Program-made: the position numbers and the translations under genes | Notes under the pieces: model-generated | What the model was told of the DNA's origin: nothing | The model's database searches: none | The model's input: only the letters and a program-made list of their open reading frames with translations | Assembly: GCA_030431255.1 (NCBI GenBank) | Contig: JAUIJL010000022.1 | Span: 1-64,000, forward strand | Direction of reading: 5' to 3' | Source: Thermoanaerobaculia bacterium | Lineage (GTDB): Bacteria > Acidobacteriota > Thermoanaerobaculia > Multivoradales > J023 | Length of the DNA: 64,000 bases | Part shown: positions 1 to 8,967 of the stretch, piece by piece | How the letters are laid out: each line of letters opens with the position of its first letter | How positions within the stretch are numbered: position 1 is the first letter of the stretch

Positions 1-34
1 ATCTTTCGGAAAACCCTTTCATAGGAGGATTGCC

Positions 35-991
35 ATGGGTAGAGAGCTTCGATTCGTTCCCCCCAACAGCCTGCAGCACGTCACCGACGTCACCTTTCAA
101 AACCGCCACTTCTTGCGTCCCTCCAAGGAAGTCAACGAGAGGCTCCTCGGTGTGATCGGACGGGCGCAGAAAAAGTACGAGATGGTGATCCACGGTGTGG
201 CCGTGGCCTCCACCCACTGGCATTTTCTTCTGCGTCCCCGGGACGCCGCCCACCTCTCGTCCTTCATGTGCTTTGTAAAGACCAATGTTTCCAAAGAGAT
301 CGGCAACAAGCTCCTGGGATGGGATGGCCCCTTCTTCGACGGTCGATACCACTCGACGACCGTCTCCGAAGAGGAGATCGATCAAGTGGGAGTGCTTCGT
401 TACCTACTCGCCCATGGTCCAAAGGAGCTCTTGGTGGATACCGTCGCGGAGTGGCCCGGCGTCCACAGCGCCATGGCGACGATCGAAGGCGAGGACATGG
501 TCGGGAAGTGGCTCGATCGAACGTCCGAATACAACTTTCGAGCCCGAAACACAGAGCCGGTCGACCCTGAAGCGTTTGCCACCGAGGAGCGCGTCGTGAT
601 TTCACCGTTGCCTTGTTGGCAACACGTGCCGGAGGCGCAGTGGCGCCGAGCGGTGGCGGGTTTGGTGGAAGACATCGATCGGGAGGCGGCAGTGATCCGA
701 CGAGACCAGGAGAAGTCGAGCCTCGGCGTGGCGAAGATCTTGACCGTGGATCCAAAGAGTCGTCCGGATCATGTCGAAAAGTCTCCAAAGCCAAGATTTC
801 ACGCCCGAAATACAGCTGTTTATCAAGCGATGCTGGAGGTCTGGCGCGAGATCATCCGTTCATTCCGCGAGGCTTCGGAACTGCTGCGGTCCGGGCTCCG
901 AAACGCGGCCTTTCCCGAGGGGACCTTCCCTCCCGGATTGCCGTTCGTGCCGTTCAGCTCAGAGACGATTTGGGAGTCGAGCCCGAGCTGA
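35..991 (+). CDS. IS200-like / REP-associated tyrosine transposase (Y1_Tnp)
   Basis: This is a single-strand HUH-type transposase of the IS200/REP-associated (RAYT) group, which nicks and rejoins DNA at small hairpins. The N-terminal half carries the HUH motif as His61-Trp-His63 (STHWHF), and Tyr123 in the following helix (LRYLLAHGP) sits where the family's catalytic tyrosine is expected. The 318-residue length is on the long side; the last 130 residues are an unassigned basic tail. A perfect AGGAGG at 23-28 fixes the ATG. No partner gene or IS200-type left and right ends are obvious. The patch downstream at 1206-1350 holds copies of a GGTGCCAGGCAC palindrome, the kind of short repeat such enzymes are associated with, so it is better read as a RAYT than an autonomous insertion sequence. 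Which repeat it acts on is an inference. Confidence 0.85.
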   Translation: MGRELRFVPPNSLQHVTDVTFQNRHFLRPSKEVNERLLGVIGRAQKKYEMVIHGVAVASTHWHFLLRPRDAAHLSSFMCFVKTNVSKEIGNKLLGWDGPFFDGRYHSTTVSEEEIDQVGVLRYLLAHGPKELLVDTVAEWPGVHSAMATIEGEDMVGKWLDRTSEYNFRARNTEPVDPEAFATEERVVISPLPCWQHVPEAQWRRAVAGLVEDIDREAAVIRRDQEKSSLGVAKILTVDPKSRPDHVEKSPKPRFHARNTAVYQAMLEVWREIIRSFREASELLRSGLRNAAFPEGTFPPGLPFVPFSSETIWESSPS

Positions 992-1317
992 CAACCCTGA
1001 GGCCTAGGGATCGGTGGGCTCCACCGGAAGAGCTCGATCTGGCCTGCAACTCTATTGCTCCCTGCTCTTTGATATCCGGGGAAGTCGTCGGGCCGCAGGT
1101 CAGACTGGGGGGAGGTGCGTCTATGCCAGTCAGAAGAGCCTTCAATTCGAAATTGTTCTACCTGTGCTCTCATCCGGACCACGAAGATGCCCTCTCGTCT
1201 TAAGCGCCCCTGGCACTTCCTAGAGGAAAAACTATTGTCTCGAAGCGTTCTGATCCATCCGGTGCCAGGAATTTCGTCGAGTTGGCATTTCGTCGAGTTG
1301 TCTCGAAGCGTTCCAAG
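992..1317. other. Non-coding stretch with REP-like repeats
   Basis: This stretch lies between the transposase and the convergent kinase gene. Its first 200 bases show no convincing gene. The rest holds the repeat patch described separately. No T-run terminator is visible. Confidence 0.6.
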
Positions 1318-1350
1318 TCAATTGGTGCCAGGCACTTCGTCGAGTTGTTG
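1206..1350. repeat. REP-like repeat patch (GGTGCCAGGCAC and TTCGTCGAGTTG units)
   Basis: The palindromic core GGTGCCAGGCAC is perfect at 1324-1335, with degenerate copies at 1211 (TGGCAC) and 1261 (GGTGCCAGG). The 12-mer TTCGTCGAGTTG follows three times (1273, 1288, 1337), and TCTCGAAGCGTTC occurs twice (1238, 1301). The units are ordered alike, so this looks like a partly decayed tandem array rather than chance. The last copy runs into the neighbouring kinase gene and encodes its final residues and stop codon. Confidence 0.75.
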
Positions 1351-3687
1351 AAAGAGGGGGTCCAAAGCGCTCGGATCGGACAGCTTTTCCCTCAGCTCCA
1401 ACAAAGCCGAACGCGCCTCTTCCATTCGCCCCAAACCGATCAGAACCCGCGCATGGTGATACGCCGCGGTTTGTGTGCCCGTCACCAAGGTTCTCAACGA
1501 AGGCTCCAGAGCTCGGCGGTAGTGGTCCTCAGCCCGATCCGGATCGTCACTCCGTTGACACGCCTCCGCCGCGCGCAATCGAGTGATCACCAAACCCAGG
1601 TTGAACAGCACATTTTCCGAGTTGCCCGCCACCAGCTTCTCCGACTCCCGAATGCTCCGGTCATAGATCTCCAGGGCCTTCTCAACATCACCCCGGTGGT
1701 CGGCCAACGCCCCGAGACGACGCAGGGTGACAGGCACGAAAGTCGGTGAGCGGGAATGGGCCACCGAGCCGATTTCAAAAGAGCGACGATAATGGGGATC
1801 CGCCTCATCCACCCGCCCCAGGCTGAACAGAAAATCCCCGAGATCCTGATGCGCGATCGCCACCCAATAGGATTTCTCGCCCAAACCCGCCCGAGCATCG
1901 TCGAGCGAGGCCTTCAACATAGCCTCGGCCCCTTCCAGGTCTCCGTGCGCTCGACGAATCCTGGACAGGAGCTGCCGACAATCGATCATCGGCACCACAT
2001 CCCTCACCGGTTGGGTTTCAAAGATCCCGAGCGCTTCCCGAACCCGCTGCTCAGCCGCCTCCAATTGCCCTTCTATGGTCAGAGCTCCCGCCACATCCAA
2101 CAAGGCGCGAGCCCGCAAAGGATGATCGCGACGCAGGCTGCTGTCGCTTCGCTTCAGGGCTTCTTTTTGTTGCTCAGCCGCCTCGGCACTCAGGGTCATC
2201 GACTCCAAAAGGTCCCCCAGGGCCAACATCGACTCCAAGGTCTGGGGATGATTGGGGCCCAGGTGAGATTCCGCCAAGCTGAGACTCTTCTCCAAAGATT
2301 CTCGGGCCTTGGACACCAAACCCAGACGTTTGTAGATGCCGCCCGTGGTCCTGAACAGTCTGACCTGAGCGTCCGCATCCTGCTCCAAATCCTGGTCGAT
2401 ACGCAGAATCGCCTCGTCGAGAATCTCCTTGGCCGTCACACTGCTACCCAGGTTGCTGTTGCGGTCCACCACGTCGAACGTGTCGATCAAGAAATCCAGC
2501 ATGCGATGGGCTCGGGCGTTCTCCGTGCGTGCGCGATCGCGCTCCAACGCCGCCTTGCTCGCCTGCTCCGACACCAGCCAAGTCGAGCCCGCCAACGTTA
2601 CGAGCAATATCGCCAAGGCGCCGATCCCAAGACGATGTCGCCGCAGAAACTTTCCCGCCACATAGGGGATTGAATCCCGGGTGGCGGACACCGGCCTGCC
2701 TGCCGACAGATGGCTGAGATCCTGTTGGAGCGCCTCCACCGAGCTGTAACGCTTCGAGGGCTCCTCGCGAAGGGCCTTGAGCACGATGTTGTCGAGGTCG
2801 CCGCGCAAAAGCCTTCGCCCCCGCCTCAGCTCGCGATCGACAAGGCCGATGCGCTCCGCCACCATGGCCGTGCTCGGCCGTTTCGGACGGGTGCTGCTCA
2901 GCACCCGATCCATTTCCACGGCCGATGTCGACTTATAAGAAAACGGCAAGGACCCAGTGATCAGCTCGTAGAGCAACACCCCCAGGGAAAACACATCCGA
3001 GGAAGTGCCCACCGGCAGGCCCCGAATCTGCTCGGGTGAGGCGTAACGAGGGGTCATCGGTCGAACCCCGGTCTGCGTGTCGTCGACCGGCAAGGGGAAG
3101 GTGCCGGGATCCAACAGCTTGGCAATGCCGAAATCCAACAGCTTCGGCTCGCCGTCGGAGCCGACCAGAATATTGCTCGGTTTGAGATCTCGGTGGATCA
3201 CCAAATGCTGATGAGCATGACGAACCGCGGAGCAGACCTTCTGGAAAAGCTCCAGCCGACGGCCCATCGACAACCTATGGTCCCGACAATAGCGATCGAT
3301 CGGCACACCGCCGACATATTCCAGGACCAAATAGGGACGACCGTCCGGCAAGGTTCCGGCGTCGTACATGCGGGCGATATTCGGATGATCGAGACTGGCG
3401 AGGATTTGACGCTCAGCCCGGAACCTTCGAATCACCGCCCGACCTTCGACCCCGGCACGAATGATCTTGATCGCCGCTCGGCGCTCGTATTCTTGATCAT
3501 CGCGCTCGGCAAGGTAGACCGTGCCCATGCCCCCAACCCCCAGGGGCTCGATCAGACGCCAGGGACCGATGTGTGATGGCGGGGGAGACACCGGCATCAC
3601 CGAGTCTTGCTCCCGATCCACCAACGTTTCGGTCAACAAGCTGTCCGAAGTAGGCGTCGGCAAGCCGGGGTCGGTCGGGGTGCTCAT
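1318..3687 (-). CDS. Membrane Ser/Thr protein kinase with C-terminal TPR region
   Basis: PknB-type kinase of 789 residues. A Pro/Thr-rich leader is followed by the kinase domain at about 41-330: glycine loop GVGGMG (50-55), Lys74, HRDLKPSN (165-172) and DFG (185-187). A single membrane segment at about 353-373 puts the kinase inside the cell and the TPR region (about 420-770) on the other face. All catalytic residues are present, so it should be active. The start follows a GGAG at suitable distance. The last residues (DEVPGTN) and the TGA are written by a copy of the GGTGCCAGGCAC repeat, so the original C-terminus may have been longer or different. Substrates cannot be read from the sequence. 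No operon partner is apparent; the S9 peptidase gene upstream is on the same strand, 118 bp away. Confidence 0.93.
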   Translation of the reverse strand: MSTPTDPGLPTPTSDSLLTETLVDREQDSVMPVSPPPSHIGPWRLIEPLGVGGMGTVYLAERDDQEYERRAAIKIIRAGVEGRAVIRRFRAERQILASLDHPNIARMYDAGTLPDGRPYLVLEYVGGVPIDRYCRDHRLSMGRRLELFQKVCSAVRHAHQHLVIHRDLKPSNILVGSDGEPKLLDFGIAKLLDPGTFPLPVDDTQTGVRPMTPRYASPEQIRGLPVGTSSDVFSLGVLLYELITGSLPFSYKSTSAVEMDRVLSSTRPKRPSTAMVAERIGLVDRELRRGRRLLRGDLDNIVLKALREEPSKRYSSVEALQQDLSHLSAGRPVSATRDSIPYVAGKFLRRHRLGIGALAILLVTLAGSTWLVSEQASKAALERDRARTENARAHRMLDFLIDTFDVVDRNSNLGSSVTAKEILDEAILRIDQDLEQDADAQVRLFRTTGGIYKRLGLVSKARESLEKSLSLAESHLGPNHPQTLESMLALGDLLESMTLSAEAAEQQKEALKRSDSSLRRDHPLRARALLDVAGALTIEGQLEAAEQRVREALGIFETQPVRDVVPMIDCRQLLSRIRRAHGDLEGAEAMLKASLDDARAGLGEKSYWVAIAHQDLGDFLFSLGRVDEADPHYRRSFEIGSVAHSRSPTFVPVTLRRLGALADHRGDVEKALEIYDRSIRESEKLVAGNSENVLFNLGLVITRLRAAEACQRSDDPDRAEDHYRRALEPSLRTLVTGTQTAAYHHARVLIGLGRMEEARSALLELREKLSDPSALDPLFQQLDEVPGTN

Positions 3688-3805
3688 GGTACGTCTCCGA
3701 TTCCTCCGCTAGCTGTGATCGATGGCGCCGCCTCTAAAACCGGGCTCTAGGACGGCTACCGTTCGCCCAAAGGGTCCAAGGCGGGCCGTCCAGGGCTCCC
3801 TGAGG

Positions 3806-6535
3806 TCACCCCTTGGGCTCCTCGTCGCCTCCCCACAGATGCTCCCAGGCCTCCGGCTGATCCTTGAGCCAACGATCGAACCATGCGATCACGGTTTGTG
3901 CCCACAGCTTGCGCTTCGGGTAGGTGAGAATGGTGTGGTTTTCACCACCGATTTCGATCAGCTCCACCTCTTTACCCAAGAGCTTCAGAGCCGTATACAT
4001 CTGATGGCTCTCGACCGGCGGCACATTGGTATCGGCGTCACCGTGCAGCAAGAGCAGGGGGGTTTGAATCTTGTCGGCCGAGTACAGCGGGCTCTGGTCC
4101 ACATAGAGCTCACGGTTGTTCCACGGCATGCTCTCCGCCGAGGCCGCCGCGCTGTATAGGAATCCCCACCAACCCTTGCCCCAATAGCTGGCCAAATTCG
4201 AGATCCCGGCGTGGGAAATGGCAGCGGAGAAAATATCCGTGCGGGTTTGTAGGTACATAGTCATGAACCCGCCGTAAGAAGCGCCTAGGCAACCGACCCT
4301 CTCGGGATCGAGATATTCGGATTCGGCCAACAGCTTGCGGGTGCCCTCGATGATCTCGTCGGCGGTCCGGCGTCCCCACGCGTTGACGTGACGCGCTGAG
4401 AATTCCTGACCAAAACCGATTGCGCCGCTGGGCTGAGGGACGTAAACCACATAGTCGCGGGCGGCCCACAGCTCCTTTGGATACCGACCGCCGAACGTTC
4501 GGTCGACCGGTACGGTGCCGCCGTAGTAATAAACCAACAGGGGGTATGTCCGGCCGGCATCGAAATTCGGCGGATAGTAAACGCGGCCCAAGATCTCGTC
4601 CCCGGCGGCGGAGGTGAAGGTCCAAGGCTTCACCTCTCCGAATTGGACATCTTGCATCCGCTCCGCCGAAGGATCCACCAGCAGCTCGGGCGAGGCATTG
4701 GTGTCGGTGCCTTGGACGAATACCGCGTAGGGTCGATTGGGCGACGAGCCGACATAGGCCAAGCGGCCGGCGGCAACCGTCGGCTCCGAGAGGGTATCGG
4801 TGGCGGAGGGCAGCTCGACGAACGTGCCGTCACCTTGCGGATCGAATCGGTACATTCTGCTCCAGGTGCGATCCTGGGCCTCGAAGTAGATCAAACCGTC
4901 ATCCCGCGACCAGGTCGCTCCCAGAATCGCCGGATCGAAATCCCGGGTAAGGGCACGGACCGCTGCGGGATCTTCAACAGGCATCAAATAGGCCTGGGTG
5001 TCGTATTCATTGGCGATCGTGTGGGGCTCGGACGCATTGCCCAGCTCACCGAACAACAGCGGGCTGCCGGTCACCAACAGGGTCTTGCCGTCCGGCGAGT
5101 AGGTGGCGGCTCCGAACCACTTGAAGGTCGACAACAACCGCTGCTCCAAGGAGCCCAAATCGACCTCCAAAAGCTCGGTGGTGAAATAGGGTCGCTCCGT
5201 GCTGCCGTAAAGGGTTCGGCTCAACACCATCGCCCCGCCATCGAATCGGATGTCCAAAAGCGTCACGGACTGCCCTCCGACGGTCAATCGGCGCCGCTTT
5301 CCGGACGGGTCGATGAAAACGAAATATGAGGCGTCCCGCCAGCCGGCCCATCGATCGGGCAAGGCTCGATAGCGTTTGAACCCACGCTCATCGGCCTCGG
5401 CCGGCTGTCCGATCTCGGCAATCCAACCGGAGCCGTCGGGCATGGCGGTCAGCGCCCGCAGATGCTCGATCGGCTCCGTCACTTTTTGCTGGGCGCCGCC
5501 GAGCAAACGGGAAAGGTAAAGGACGGCGGCCTCGTCGTTCGTCTTCGAAGGTAGAGAGTAGAAAAGGGTCGGCTCGTCTTGCTCCGGCAGCCAGCCGAAG
5601 TTGGACTCCTCACCGCGCAGAGAACGGACGATCTCCCCGTTCTGCACATCGATGATGTCGATCCACTGCTCCCGATGCTCCGCGGGAACCGCCGGCCGGG
5701 ATCCCGCCATCGCCAGCCAACGGCCGTCGGGAGAGAGCTCCAATCTGGAATAACGGTCCACGTCCAATAGATCGTCGAGGGACAGCCCTCGAGCCGCGAT
5801 CCTGCCGGTCCGAATAGAGCTCTTGAGCGGCCTCTCAGCAGAGCTTGCAGAAGTGCCTGGCACCTCGATCTGCACCTCGATCTGCGCTGTAGAAATGCCT
5901 GGCACCTCGATCTGAGCGCGGATCGACCAAGATTCGGCGCCCGGCTCGGCCAAGGTCTTGACCACCAACCAATAGCTACCCGCTTCGAGCTGCAGATCGG
6001 CCTTTGCTGCGGGATCCTCCTTCTTCTCCGCGAGGTCCGTCCGCGCGGCCACCTCGGCCCCGTCGACAAAGACCTTGAAACGCTGATCGCCGGTCACCTT
6101 CAAGGTGGCGTGGAGGAATCGATCGGTTTGGATACGGGTCGCCATCCATGCCACGCGCGCGGTGTCGGCATCCGGGCTCAGGGCGACCGTGGGACCATCG
6201 ACCGGATGCCAATTCAAGTCGCCCGTCCCCGATATCTTGCCGTCGCCGGACAGATTCAGATCTGAAATCGGCAGGCTCGGCTCGGCGAGCAACTGAGCGT
6301 AGTCGATCTCATCCCCAGCTTCCGCTCCTCCCAGGGCCGGCAACCGTTGGTCCAAAGGACCGGCGACCCACCATTGCGAAACGGCGACACTGTAGACAGT
6401 GTCCTCTTGCTTCCCGCCGCTCTTGTCCTTCGAGGCGGCGGCGTCTGCCACGGCACCATCGGACGCCCACATCACAAAAAAAAGACTCGAAAGGAAAGCG
6501 ATGAAATAAGGAGAGCGAAAGGGTCGGTCAAACAT
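3806..6535 (-). CDS. Exported S9-family (prolyl oligopeptidase-type) peptidase
   Basis: A 909-residue secreted serine peptidase with a signal peptide in about residues 1-30. A long N-terminal region (30-230) precedes a beta-propeller (about 245-640), and the C-terminal alpha/beta-hydrolase domain carries Ser753 (GASYGG), Asp835 (HGDAD) and His867 (GENH), the expected triad order. The family cleaves oligopeptides or dipeptides after Pro, Ala or acidic residues; this specificity is not readable here. AGGAG with a 6 nt spacer before ATG supports the start. Residues about 208-229 repeat QIEVPG and coincide with two copies of the GGTGCCAGGCAC palindrome, so they look like a repeat insertion between the N-terminal region and the propeller, where a linker can tolerate it. 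Confidence 0.92.
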   Translation of the reverse strand: MFDRPFRSPYFIAFLSSLFFVMWASDGAVADAAASKDKSGGKQEDTVYSVAVSQWWVAGPLDQRLPALGGAEAGDEIDYAQLLAEPSLPISDLNLSGDGKISGTGDLNWHPVDGPTVALSPDADTARVAWMATRIQTDRFLHATLKVTGDQRFKVFVDGAEVAARTDLAEKKEDPAAKADLQLEAGSYWLVVKTLAEPGAESWSIRAQIEVPGISTAQIEVQIEVPGTSASSAERPLKSSIRTGRIAARGLSLDDLLDVDRYSRLELSPDGRWLAMAGSRPAVPAEHREQWIDIIDVQNGEIVRSLRGEESNFGWLPEQDEPTLFYSLPSKTNDEAAVLYLSRLLGGAQQKVTEPIEHLRALTAMPDGSGWIAEIGQPAEADERGFKRYRALPDRWAGWRDASYFVFIDPSGKRRRLTVGGQSVTLLDIRFDGGAMVLSRTLYGSTERPYFTTELLEVDLGSLEQRLLSTFKWFGAATYSPDGKTLLVTGSPLLFGELGNASEPHTIANEYDTQAYLMPVEDPAAVRALTRDFDPAILGATWSRDDGLIYFEAQDRTWSRMYRFDPQGDGTFVELPSATDTLSEPTVAAGRLAYVGSSPNRPYAVFVQGTDTNASPELLVDPSAERMQDVQFGEVKPWTFTSAAGDEILGRVYYPPNFDAGRTYPLLVYYYGGTVPVDRTFGGRYPKELWAARDYVVYVPQPSGAIGFGQEFSARHVNAWGRRTADEIIEGTRKLLAESEYLDPERVGCLGASYGGFMTMYLQTRTDIFSAAISHAGISNLASYWGKGWWGFLYSAAASAESMPWNNRELYVDQSPLYSADKIQTPLLLLHGDADTNVPPVESHQMYTALKLLGKEVELIEIGGENHTILTYPKRKLWAQTVIAWFDRWLKDQPEAWEHLWGGDEEPKG
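5851..5912. repeat. In-frame REP-like insertion inside the S9 peptidase gene
   Basis: Two copies of the GGTGCCAGGCA(C/T)T core (5853-5864 and 5895-5906) plus three copies of CACCTCGATCTG make an imperfect tandem array inside a coding region. It reads without stops as QIEVPGIS, QIEV and QIEVPGTS, and the reading frame is kept on both sides. Confidence 0.75.
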
Positions 6536-6730
6536 TCGGAGCTCCTGGAAAAGGGGTAGTGGCTTTCGGAGAGCAGTCCTTGGGCCCAGCGGACGGGGAG
6601 GCGGGCCGAGTCGCCCACGCCGCAGATCGAATTTCGGTTAAGTGACGACCGGGCTAGGACTTAGTCGAGCCCGGCACGCGGTCTCTAGTGTGGCTGAGTC
6701 GGAGCCGGTCGTCCAGGACGCGTTTCCAGA

Positions 6731-6739
6731 TGTTATGCT
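6731..6739 (+). promoter_or_regulatory. Possible extended -10 (TGTTATGCT) upstream of the serine hydrolase
   Basis: TGn-TATGCT matches the extended -10 form, and the same TATGCT hexamer serves the tRNA promoter in this window. No good -35 is visible. A competing start signal (TACGAT, 5 nt before the ATG) lies at 6822-6827. Confidence 0.3.
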
Positions 6740-6832
6740 CCCGTCGCGGTGCTCGGCTCTCGATCGCCGAGCCCACTCCCCCAAAGCTACTCAAATTCCC
6801 CACGTCAATTCCCCTACGTCTTACGATTTACG

Positions 6833-8008
6833 ATGGACCTATCCCGCACTCGATCCGTCGCTCTATCGGGCATCGATCAAGGCCTCCACAAAGGGGCTCA
6901 AATCTACGTCTCCCGCGGAGCCGGCGGCACCGTGCCCTTCGACTCCGCGGACTTGGTGGTCGGAGAACGGGCCGACGGCCTGCCCATGGAGACGGACACC
7001 CTCAACATCTGGCTCTCTTCCACCAAACCGGTGACCGCGGTCGCATTTGCGCTCCTCTGGCAACGGGGCGAGTGTGAGCTAGACGATAAAGTCGCCCGAT
7101 TCGTGCCCGAATTCGGTACCCAGGGCAAAGGCGAGATTAGCCTCCGCCACATCCTCACCCACACCGGCGGCATTCGCATGCTCAACATCGGCTGGCCGGA
7201 GGCTTCCTGGCAAGAAATCATCGACACCATCTGTCGACATCGCCCCGAGCCCCGTTGGATTCCTGGGGAAAAAGCCGGCTACCACATGGCGTCGAGCTGG
7301 TTCATGCTCGGAGAGGTGGTGTCGCGGATCGCCGACGAGCCGTTTGATCGCTTCGTCCGGCGGGAGGTCCTCGAGCCGTGCGGCATGAGCGATTCCTGGA
7401 TCGGCATGCCCGAAGACCGATTCAAAACCTATGGTGATCGCGTCGGTCACATGTACGGTACCGAGAAGGGCCAGAGCATTCTGCGTCGCTGGCATGAAGC
7501 TCCATCGGTGGTCGCCTGCTCCCCCGGCGGTAACGGACGTGGGCCGATTCGTGAGCTGGGCAAATTTTACGAGATGCTTCTACGTAAGGGCGTCACCGCG
7601 GACGGCCGTCGTCTCCTGACCCCCCAAACCGTGGAGGCCTTGACCACCCCCCATCGGGTGGGCATGCGCGATCAGACCTTTAAACAAAAGCTGGATTGGG
7701 GACTGGGTTTCATCGTCGACTCCAAACACTACGGCGAGCAGCTCGTGGCCTACGGTTACGGCGCCTCGGCTTCCCGTCGAACCTTCGGGCACAGCGGATT
7801 CCAATCATCCACCGGCTTCGCCGATCCGAAATACGATCTGGTGGTGACCATGGTCGCCAATGGTCAGCCGGGCGAGCCCACCCACACCCGCCGCTTCAAA
7901 GAGCTGGCGGAAGCCGTCTACGCGGATCTCGGCCTCGACGCCGAGCCCCAATCCAACCCATCATCCACCCGCTCTTCCAACGGGCCTTCCGACGGGAAGC
8001 CCCACTAA
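6833..8008 (+). CDS. Beta-lactamase-family serine hydrolase (class C / S12 type)
   Basis: A 391-residue penicillin-recognising-fold serine hydrolase, the group that includes EstB-like esterases, DD-peptidases and class C beta-lactamases. The motifs are SxxK at Ser62-Lys65 (LSSTK), Tyr150 in place of the YxN tyrosine, and HSG at 320-322 replacing KTG. HxG is more typical of esterases or peptidases than of true beta-lactamases. There is no signal peptide, so it is probably cytoplasmic. The ATG at 6833 is preferred over an in-frame GTG at 6749, because homology-like sequence begins there and the 28 extra residues are low-complexity. No ribosome-binding site is seen, and a TACGAT box lies 5 nt before the ATG, which would give a nearly leaderless mRNA. 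The antiporter gene follows after 12 bp, suggesting co-transcription. Confidence 0.85.
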   Translation: MDLSRTRSVALSGIDQGLHKGAQIYVSRGAGGTVPFDSADLVVGERADGLPMETDTLNIWLSSTKPVTAVAFALLWQRGECELDDKVARFVPEFGTQGKGEISLRHILTHTGGIRMLNIGWPEASWQEIIDTICRHRPEPRWIPGEKAGYHMASSWFMLGEVVSRIADEPFDRFVRREVLEPCGMSDSWIGMPEDRFKTYGDRVGHMYGTEKGQSILRRWHEAPSVVACSPGGNGRGPIRELGKFYEMLLRKGVTADGRRLLTPQTVEALTTPHRVGMRDQTFKQKLDWGLGFIVDSKHYGEQLVAYGYGASASRRTFGHSGFQSSTGFADPKYDLVVTMVANGQPGEPTHTRRFKELAEAVYADLGLDAEPQSNPSSTRSSNGPSDGKPH

Positions 8009-8020
8009 AGGGAGCCTGCG

Positions 8021-8950
8021 TTGCTCATATCCTTTCTCCTCGTCGCGCTCGGAATCGTCCTGCTGTTTTACGGCGGCGAGCTCCTGGTGAACAACGCCAA
8101 GAAGCTCGCCTTTCATTTCGGCATGAGCCCGATGGCCATCGGCTTGACCGTGGTGGCCTTCGCCACCTCGGCGCCGGAGCTCGCCGCGGCCATCGCCGCC
8201 AACCTCAAAGGCTCGCCGGACCTGGCGGTGGGCAATGCGGTGGGCTCCAACATCGCTAATATCGGTCTCATTCTGGGGATCACAGCGCTCTTTTTCGCCT
8301 TACCCGCTACCGGACGCTTTCTCCGCCGTGAAATGGCGTTCATGGTCTTCGTGACGGTCCTCGCCTATCCCTTGATGTTGACCAGCCTGAGCCTGGAACG
8401 ACTGGAAGGTCTCTTCCTCTTCGCCATTCTCGCCGTGTTTCTCTGGTTCCTATTGCGCGACCCCGAGCATCAGCTCGACTTCGACGATGGAATCGAAGAC
8501 GCCCCGGTCTGGAAATCCGCCCTCGGCGTGGCCTTCGGGGTAGCTCTGCTCGTCGGTGGCGCTCAGGCTTTGGTGATCGGCGCCAGCGATGTGGCCCGAT
8601 CCGTCGGCATCTCCGAGCGGGTGATCGGGTTGACCCTAGTGGCTATCGGCACCAGCCTGCCGGAGCTCGCCGCCAGCTTGGTGGCCGGGCGCAAAGGCGA
8701 AACCGATATCATCATGGGCAACATCATCGGCTCCAACATCTTCAATCTTCTGTGCATCTTAGGGATCACCTCGGTGGTGTCTCCCCTACGAGTAGCGCCC
8801 GAGATCATGAGCCTCGACTATTGGGTCATGCTCGGCCTGAGCGTGCTGTTGATGATCTTCTTGGGACTCACGGGCCGTCTCTACCGCGCGGAGGCTTGCC
8901 TGCTGTTGGCCGCGTATATCGGCTACTCCGTTTATCTCTTCATGGCCTGA
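8021..8950 (+). CDS. yrbG: Calcium/sodium antiporter (CaCA family, YrbG type)
   Basis: A 309-residue inner-membrane cation exchanger with about ten hydrophobic segments arranged as two inverted halves. Each half carries the alpha-repeat signature: GNAVGSNIANIG near 71-82 and GNIIGSNIFNLL near 233-244, with matching ATSAPELA (48-55) and GTSLPELA segments that hold the ion-binding acidic residues. This is close to the length of the E. coli protein. The likely start is TTG at 8021, preceded by GGGAG; the first transmembrane helix begins immediately. It exchanges Ca2+ for Na+ or H+; the exact ions are known for the family only. Confidence 0.92.
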   Translation: MLISFLLVALGIVLLFYGGELLVNNAKKLAFHFGMSPMAIGLTVVAFATSAPELAAAIAANLKGSPDLAVGNAVGSNIANIGLILGITALFFALPATGRFLRREMAFMVFVTVLAYPLMLTSLSLERLEGLFLFAILAVFLWFLLRDPEHQLDFDDGIEDAPVWKSALGVAFGVALLVGGAQALVIGASDVARSVGISERVIGLTLVAIGTSLPELAASLVAGRKGETDIIMGNIIGSNIFNLLCILGITSVVSPLRVAPEIMSLDYWVMLGLSVLLMIFLGLTGRLYRAEACLLLAAYIGYSVYLFMA

Positions 8951-8967
8951 GCCACATACAAGACGAG

